From Rostratula benghalensis (lineage: Eukaryota; Chordata; Aves; Charadriiformes; Rostratulidae), in contig VXAI01000038.1 in NCBI GenBank assembly GCA_013399305.1, positions 4,628,118 to 4,692,117 of the forward strand: 64,000 nucleotides of DNA. The letters run 5' to 3'. The position numbers were made by a program, and so were the translations under genes. Every line of letters begins with the position of its first letter. Position 1 is the first letter of the stretch. The notes under the pieces were generated by a model that was given only the letters and a program-made list of their open reading frames with translations, ran no database searches and was not told the DNA's origin. This document shows positions 52,947 through 64,000 of the stretch, one piece after another.

Positions 52947-55216
52947 GTTCTGATGATGTGGCACCCACTTTGGGCTAATTAGGAATCATTAGCTTCATAT
53001 CACCAGGCACCACTGTGCTGCGTATATTCATCTCTGTTTTGTGAGGAACACTTAGAGACTTACAGTTGCAGGATCTCCAGTGTGTTGCATCCAATAACTA
53101 CTTAGATCGTTCATACTGGTGGGAGTAACTGAGCTCATGGAAGCAGGAAGACTGCAAGAAACTGCCAAATTCTAGGAGCTGGTAGCATTTTGATTATTAT
53201 TGCACTGATAGAGTTCTCCTTATCTGTTCCTGATCCCTCTTTCTTTTCCCGAAAGTATTGTGACAATGTAAGTTTACTTGTGAAAACACTTTGCAGCAAG
53301 TGCCCTAAAGTACAAATTACTTTCATTGAAATCGTTAAGCAAAAAAAGAGCAATGACATTTAATGGGTTGCTCCAGGACACTTATTCTATATGTTACCAG
53401 GCATAACTGTATTCTGTACGTTCATTATTCTATGTTACCAGGCTCAACAAGAATCACACTTGAAGTACCTACATGAAAATCAAACTCGGTTCTGCTAACA
53501 CGATGAAGAGTCCACTCTGAGCCGTGGAATCAGTTTTGTAATTTCACTTATCCATCCAAACACCTTTTTTTAACAGCTACACACTGTTCTACAGTTAGTA
53601 TGGAGTCACCTTCTTCTTTTCTTTCTTTTCCCCACCCCACTCTCTCCAGTAAGGAACCAGTTGTACAACTTGAAGATAATTTTTTTTTGAGAATCTTACC
53701 AATTTAATCTAAAAATCAATTGAGTTGCACAGTAGTCAGAAAATTGTACTTCCTCTTTTGTATCCAAATCCTCAGAGCCTTAGGGGAAAAAGTCTTTGAA
53801 GTTAACTGTAAAAAGAATTTTAATGTTTTATGACGAAAGACAGAATTTTGGGGGAGTGAGAAAAAGGAGAGAGAAACAAGCACAATGTGCTTTTTCCATT
53901 TTGTTCTGATGCAGATGTGTTGAGCAGTACATAAACTTTCATTCTCCTGTTTGTATCACCCCACTGGTTTCAGTGGATGGTGGCTTGTATTCTCCTCAGC
54001 TTTGAAGATCTCTGCAAATTCAAAGGAACACTTTTAACTAATTCTTTCTGGCTGTCTTCTTGAATGAACAAGTGAATGGTGAAGAATAAAGTGATGCAGG
54101 GAATCAAGTTCAAGTGTTCTGAAGGGTTTCAGAATTTCAAAATATGTTTTGCATCTTGCTTATAATTTTATAATGGAATTTAGCGGTTTACTCTGCAAAT
54201 GCAAAATTGCTGAAGAAAGTCTTGAAAAAGGGGGAAGTGGTGGTTGTATATTTAAAAAATAACTAAAATGCAGAAATACTGCTAATAATGGTGTTCCAGG
54301 ATGGTTATGTAAACAGGATTTACCATTTATTTAGTATTTCTATATGGTATTCATCTCAAAGTACGGGGCCTGTAGGTGTTGAGTTTCCCATCTCATCTAT
54401 AGTCCATGGCTTGCACTTAAATAAATTAATATATCTTTAAACCATCATTTTAGAATATTTTGTATGTTCTTAAGCAAATCTGTCAGTTCTCCATTTTATT
54501 TGGGGAAGCTACTAAATTGTGAGAGGCTAGGCAAAGAAAAACCCAATTGATAACAACATAGATGTGAAAAATTATGTAGCTTGGTAGTCTTTTCCTCCTT
54601 GTGAGTCCATAGACTTTTGTATATTATAGAGTAATTCAGGGCTGGGGGGTGATTGGTTGGAGATTTTTTCCCCAAATTACTGTGTGTATACTCCATAATG
54701 TATATTCTGTTCTTCTTGTAAATGGATGCTTTGTAATAGTATGTAATTCCAGAATTTGCTGTACACTGAACTCATGTGTTTTGCCTTGTTGAGCAAAGGA
54801 CAAAGCCCTGAGGTGATCACAAAGGTTGTGTTATGCCAGCTTTGACTGGAGCCTCCCAACCTGTGCAGCAAAAATCTTATTGAAGTGGCCAAATTGTGTT
54901 TCATAGTACTTCAGAGTTGACAGTGTCCAGAATGGCCGATAGAAGGTGTAACTAGAGGGACACAGTTTTGGATAACCTTGAGCAGCCAGGGTTAGGGTTA
55001 AGACAGTTCCCAACTGCCTTTGGTCTCATTGTTAATGCTGAAATAGTTCTCCATAGCTCGGCCTTGACGCTGATTGGGCATATATTGCCCAAAGTTGTTC
55101 CAGCCATGCTCAGACAATTTGCTAATGATTCAGAGCAGAGTGAGGCTAATGCACAGCTTCAGAATCCTCTCTATGTTTCAGCTGCATTTTCACTGTTTTG
55201 CATGTTCATGTGATTT

Positions 55217-55249
55217 CCTCCCCCTCCACCCTCACCCCCCCCGTCCCCA
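55217..55249 (+). repeat. C-rich tract
   Basis: A run of CCTCCCCCTCC- and CCCCCCCC-type sequence ends in 'gtccccag'. It resembles a strong acceptor tract, but the sequence after it has no supported coding frame. Confidence 0.75.
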
Positions 55250-57330
55250 GATCAACAAATGTCTTATCTTTAGTTTCCAGGTGCTACCATAGCATTAGTA
55301 ATATGGACCACTTGAATTCCTACACAGTGTGCACGCTGTGGAAGTGTTAATCTGTAATATAGCCCAGCTGTCATAGACAAACAAAAGCATTGTGAGGCAG
55401 TGAATCCTACTGATATATTCTGACTTTTTTAGAAAAGTTGGCTTCTTTTTTTCCATTGTGTTATGTTTCTGGTAACTCTCTTGTGTCTAAATATGCACAT
55501 GCTCAGCCAGTAATGCCACAGCTTTCATTTTAGGTTAGTTGATTTAATAAATTTCCAAATTTTGACTTCCCTTAAATAAACTGGGGGGGAAAGGTGTTTC
55601 TGTAGTTTCTGTATGAAGAGGGTTTTATTTTATGTTCTACTAGTTGTTTATTTTTCTTCTGCAGTGCTTCATCATCTGTCATACCTTGAGGTAAAGGCAA
55701 TGATAAACTCCCTGGCCATGTTAATGGGAGTTAACTATGCTTTGCTTCTCCCAGGGCTGGTGCCATATTACCAGGACAATGTATTGATTTGGTTGACTGC
55801 TGATGCGTGATGCGTGACAGAAATGAGACATTGAACTTTCTGAATGTGAAGAAAATCATGCTGCTGATGATATATAAATGATTTAAGAAAAAGCAATCAA
55901 TCAGATTCTCTGCTCTGGTAGCAATGCTACATACAATTTAATATATAGTCAAACAACAGTTCTTTTGTAATTTAAATCAAATAGTGTTTTGTGTTAAACT
56001 TGGAGTTTTACAAAAATGACGTGCAGCGTTTTGGGTCTAGTATGCTTTACTTTCTCTATTACTGATGTGATCTGATAATTTAGAAGTACTGAGGTAGTGC
56101 TCATGAATTCTGCCGCCTTCTTGTCAAGAGTCACAGGTTATTCTTTCGAGACTGCTTATTACTATTTTGAATTGGTTGGTCTTTAAATAATTCTAATTTG
56201 TAAGTAGAGTTGTTTTGAGTCCCAAATACCTGCAGATGGAGTTTATTATAGCCACAGGTAATTGGACTTAATTATCTGTAAAACATCCACTAGAGACATG
56301 AAAAGGCCCATTCTCTCTTTTGGCAGATGTTTTGCAGATATTAGACTTATATCCAATTATCTTTGGGTACTTTTGCAGTACCCAATAGCATTCATTTGCA
56401 GACGACTATAATATTCTTTTCTCTCCTTCTCCATGGTATCAAATGAATGGGATAATCTATCCTTCTTGGAAAGAGAGAGAAGTATTGTAGTGAAAGCTTA
56501 ATGAGACCTCCTGAAATTCTTCTTATCAATACCTACTGACAACTCTTGTCATTCGATGTCAAAGTCTAGTTTAGCATTTCCTCAGCATAAGTACCTTAAG
56601 TAGCAGGGAATTCTGCACAGTCTCCCCAAAGCTGCCTCGAGCTGTGCATTTTGGAATCTTCAGTTTGAACTTTTGGGTTGAGATTTTCAGAGAAGTTCAG
56701 CTCTCATCAAGAAGTAGTTGTCCATATGTCCTTAGTATCAAGGCTGTGAGAATACAGGGAGAAGTTTAACCACATCTTCCTGGTAGAGTGGGAATGCCGG
56801 TGCATTTGGCAGGCTGCTGAAATGTAAAACCTGGAGTTCTTTCCTGTGGGAACGCTGGTACAATTACATGGTTCAAGGCCAAACTGTGTATAGACAGTTG
56901 AGCAGAAAAGTTCCACTAACAGATGCTCTACAACATAAGATAAGATTTGAGCTTTTTATAAAGATATTTTCTCCTACATAAAAAGTGCAGGTTTTTTCTT
57001 GCTGGAAGTTATTTTAGCGATTATTTTGTCAGGAAATAAAATAAAAGTTTGATTTAGTTATGATGATGTTTAACAGCTAAATTACCTCAAAATAAATTAC
57101 CTTGATTAATCCTAGTAAATTCAGTAATTGGTATCAGAATCTGGACTTGCTGTTGGACAGCAGGGTAGATTTGAGACAGACTGTCAGCAAAACTCAGCCA
57201 TGTCACAAAGTAAGAGTGAACCCTCACAAGAAGGTGTGTAATATTATTATTTTGAAACTTTCTAAGGATGTTCTTTTATGTTTTTCATAACATACTTGTT
57301 TTCATGTCTCAAGATCAATCAACCTATTAA

Positions 57331-57387
57331 TTTTCTTTATTTTATATTTTATTTATTTTATATTAGATTTTATTTTTTTTCTCTCTG
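57331..57387 (+). repeat. (TTTTA)n-type low-complexity tract
   Basis: Degenerate TTTTA and TTTATA units run into a T stretch and a CT tail. Confidence 0.7.
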
Positions 57388-60087
57388 AAAGCCTAGTGGG
57401 AGACTTGACAAATAAAAGCTGGTGATAAATGAGGAAACGTAAGTAAACTGTCTGCCTTTTTTCTGAAGGTAGACGTAAAAGGTATCATGACAACCTGATG
57501 AATTTCAGGTCTGCAGAATCTGCACATATTCCTCACACCTTGTAACCCTGGGAAAACTGACCAAAGAACGTATTGCACTGAATGAAGCATTTGTGCTTCA
57601 CGCAAATACTGAAACTAATTTTGTTCCCTTTAAATGTCTTGTTGAAGTGGGCCTGTCTTGCCATAAACACAGTCATTAATGACCTCTATCCATGTACCAT
57701 TGATCTTCCTGGAAAAGTACCTTTTAAAGCAAATGAAGCAGTTCTAGCAGTACTTAAAATCCAGTATCCTGTGGAGAGTGGAAACAACTTGTCAACAGCC
57801 AGTGCCCCAATACTAACAGTAATTTCCCTTCCTGTCAAACAACTGCTTCACTGGTAGAAGGTACACCAATAGGTGTAATGGTCCTATGTGTGTGGCAGAA
57901 AGGGCAGAGAGCCTTCTTTTCATGCATGGGGCCGGGCACCAAGGTGTAATATTAAGAGTGTCAGAGCCAGAACTTAGTACAGACTTTTTCCAAAGGAAGT
58001 AATGAATGTAAAAAAGCTAAATTACATAGAAAAGCTAGATTACAATATCTTGTCAAAGGTTTACAGGTAGTGTTTTGCAGTTCAAGTCTGTTAGTTCAGA
58101 AGCTATGATAATCTAAATTGCGTGGATAAATACAAATATTTCTCATTTTCCAAAATGTTCAATACTTAGAAGTGCCTCGGTATTTCAGGCCATTTTGGAA
58201 GAAAACAAATTTCTAACATATTGTGCTCTTCCATCATGTACCTTTCACTATCTTTATACTGTGGAGGAAATAAAACAAGAATTGAAGAAATGAGAGATAG
58301 GGAAGGGAGGCTTTCATATAATTAGGCAGTCTCAGAAAGTCATAATTAAACAGCTAAATATGTTGTTTTCTCACAAGAACAAAAATGTTCCAATCTCCTG
58401 GTTAAGTCTGTAATTGCACTCTTTTGAAATAATTTAACTGATACTCTAGAACAATTCACAATCAGTTGAACAACTGTCTTGGCTTAGTTCATCCATGAAC
58501 TAAGGATGCTTTGCTTAGCCATTCAAAGTCATTGCGCTAAAACTATTCTTGTCTCTAAATACAGCATCTCTTGGTCAACACGCAACAGTTTCGTCGTGTA
58601 AATTTTGTCTGAGGCAATTCTATGTGGGTTGCTAAAGCTTTTCCTATGCAAAGTTGCAGTAAGCGAAAAGCCAAATTCAGTCACATGTTGATCCTCATGA
58701 GGCAGCTTCAAAGCTGATGATTTCTGATGATTAAAAATGCAGATTTGAACATACTTCATTGTATCACAAAGTGAGTAAGAAGCATCAGTATGATAAATAG
58801 TTCTGTGGTTACAAAAGGTAAGCCTTCTAACTGACAGCAGTAATCTTGGCCTTTTCAAATCTCTCATGTTTTAGACTATCAACGATAACATAAAAGAAAC
58901 TCAAAGATTATTATAGCTATGAGATTGTTTCTTTCATAAAAAATATTTTAGAGGAATTTAGCCAATATTTTTGATGGTAGTGTGCAAACAGAGGAGGGAA
59001 GTTAAGTATTAATGGCAAGTTATTGGTCCAAGCTCTGTTTGGTTATTTCTTTGATGGAAATTACAAGAGGAACAAAAAACAAGAGGAAAAACTGTAAGGG
59101 GAAACAAATCGGTGGCCATTGAGAATTTTCAACAACAAAAACGTTTAAAGGGCTACAAACCATCATGAAAATCTTTTTTCAAGGTTTGTAGCAGATTCAA
59201 TTCTGATGTTTGCTTACCAGTTCTGTATACCAGCTCTGGAGTATGCAAGTTAGCTCAGGTGCCATTTGGTGAACCCAGACTGATATCTCATGCATTATGT
59301 TTTATGACTGTGGGAACATGTGCTGTCTTCTTGGGGGGATGTGGGGAGAAGGGGGTGGTGTGGGATCTTTTTTGTCAGGTGTTTTTTTGCCACACAGAGC
59401 AAGACCATCTTATAAGACCATCACAGAATGTGGTTGCCTTATTGCATTTAAGCCATTTTCAGAAAAGGAATGATGCTGGTTTTACAAGTGAAATCTAAAT
59501 GGGATTGAAGTAGAGTTAGTCCTTTTCATGAGTAGTCAGATTATAAAGCACATGGTGTACAGAGCAAATCTCATGAGATAACTATATCCTGAATTTCTCT
59601 CTCACCCATATTACTTTCACTGCCCTCTTTCCTATGCTGACCATGGTGCACAAGACAGAAAAGGATCTCTTCCAGGCTTCTCTTGGTGGCCTGGTCACAT
59701 CTCTGTTACTAGTACTGATGTTTCAGCCTAGGGGCTGAAATTACTGCAAACCAACACTGTTTTATCCAGACTTGGGATCAGAAGTTATCTTAAGCTGAAT
59801 GTACGTTTATCTGTATATGGCATGTGTGTAGTATTATTTTTTTTTAAATTAAAAAGGTTTTTAAAGGCTTGCTTTTTAATATATTGATATATCTTTAAGC
59901 CTCCCCCCCCAATTACAACACAGTTAAAAATGCCATTTGAAATTGTATTTAGAATTACCTGCATCTGCCTGTATGTTTACATCTATTGTGTTACTAACGG
60001 ATTATCTTTAGAAACATATTTGAAGTTATTTTCTGAATGAATTCTCTGAACTGTTCTGCCTGATGTCAGAAGAGATGTGTATGTTAA

Positions 60088-64000
<3,913 letters not shown>

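Noticed and set aside
54985..55000. Telomere-like word (ggttagggttaag)
   Set aside because: Only about two units are present, too short for an interstitial telomeric repeat.
58529..58867. A 112-codon minus-strand open frame
   Set aside because: It has no domain and no gene context, and appears to be chance.

Overview
The window is vertebrate nuclear DNA, most likely from a bird. It holds one gene: part of a GABA-A receptor beta-subunit gene on the + strand, best matched to GABRB2. Four coding exons are clear: 13677-13759 (83 bp), 60110-60247 (138 bp), 61436-61588 (153 bp) and 62675-62919 (245 bp). Their split codons join in frame. By the usual nine-exon layout of GABA-A beta genes they correspond to exons 5 to 8. 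Together they encode the Cys-loop, binding loops B and C, transmembrane helices M1 to M3 and the start of the M3-M4 cytoplasmic loop. The signal peptide and N-terminal extracellular part should lie to the left of the window. The rest of the cytoplasmic loop and M4 should lie to the right.

Layout: 1-13676 is the 3' part of the intron before exon 5. It carries an old avian-type endogenous retroviral LTR on the minus strand near 6.2-6.6 kb. Exon 5 is followed by a 46,350-bp intron, which makes up most of the window. That intron is AT-rich and poor in repeats. It holds three recognisable CR1 LINE fragments (24.2, 24.8-25.1 and 34.0-34.2 kb), an assembly gap of 106 N at 19.0 kb, scattered simple repeats and a possible MIR-like relic. 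Exons 6, 7 and 8 then sit close together, separated by introns of 1,188 and 1,086 bp. The last 1.08 kb is the start of the next intron and contains one candidate in-frame cassette exon.

The bird assignment rests on CR1 tails and an LTR type familiar from bird genomes, low repeat density, and a near-mammalian beta2 protein sequence that carries a few distinct residues.

I saw no complete second gene, tRNA, rRNA, CRISPR array or microbial system. Many open frames of 60 to 127 codons occur on both strands. They lack recognisable domains, lie in AT-rich or low-complexity DNA or inside repeats, and are treated as chance. The most useful leads are the candidate cassette exon after exon 8, the antisense LTR, a cluster of sense-strand splice and poly(A) signals at 26-27 kb, and two possible protein-like relics at 33.6-33.9 and 51.5-51.85 kb.
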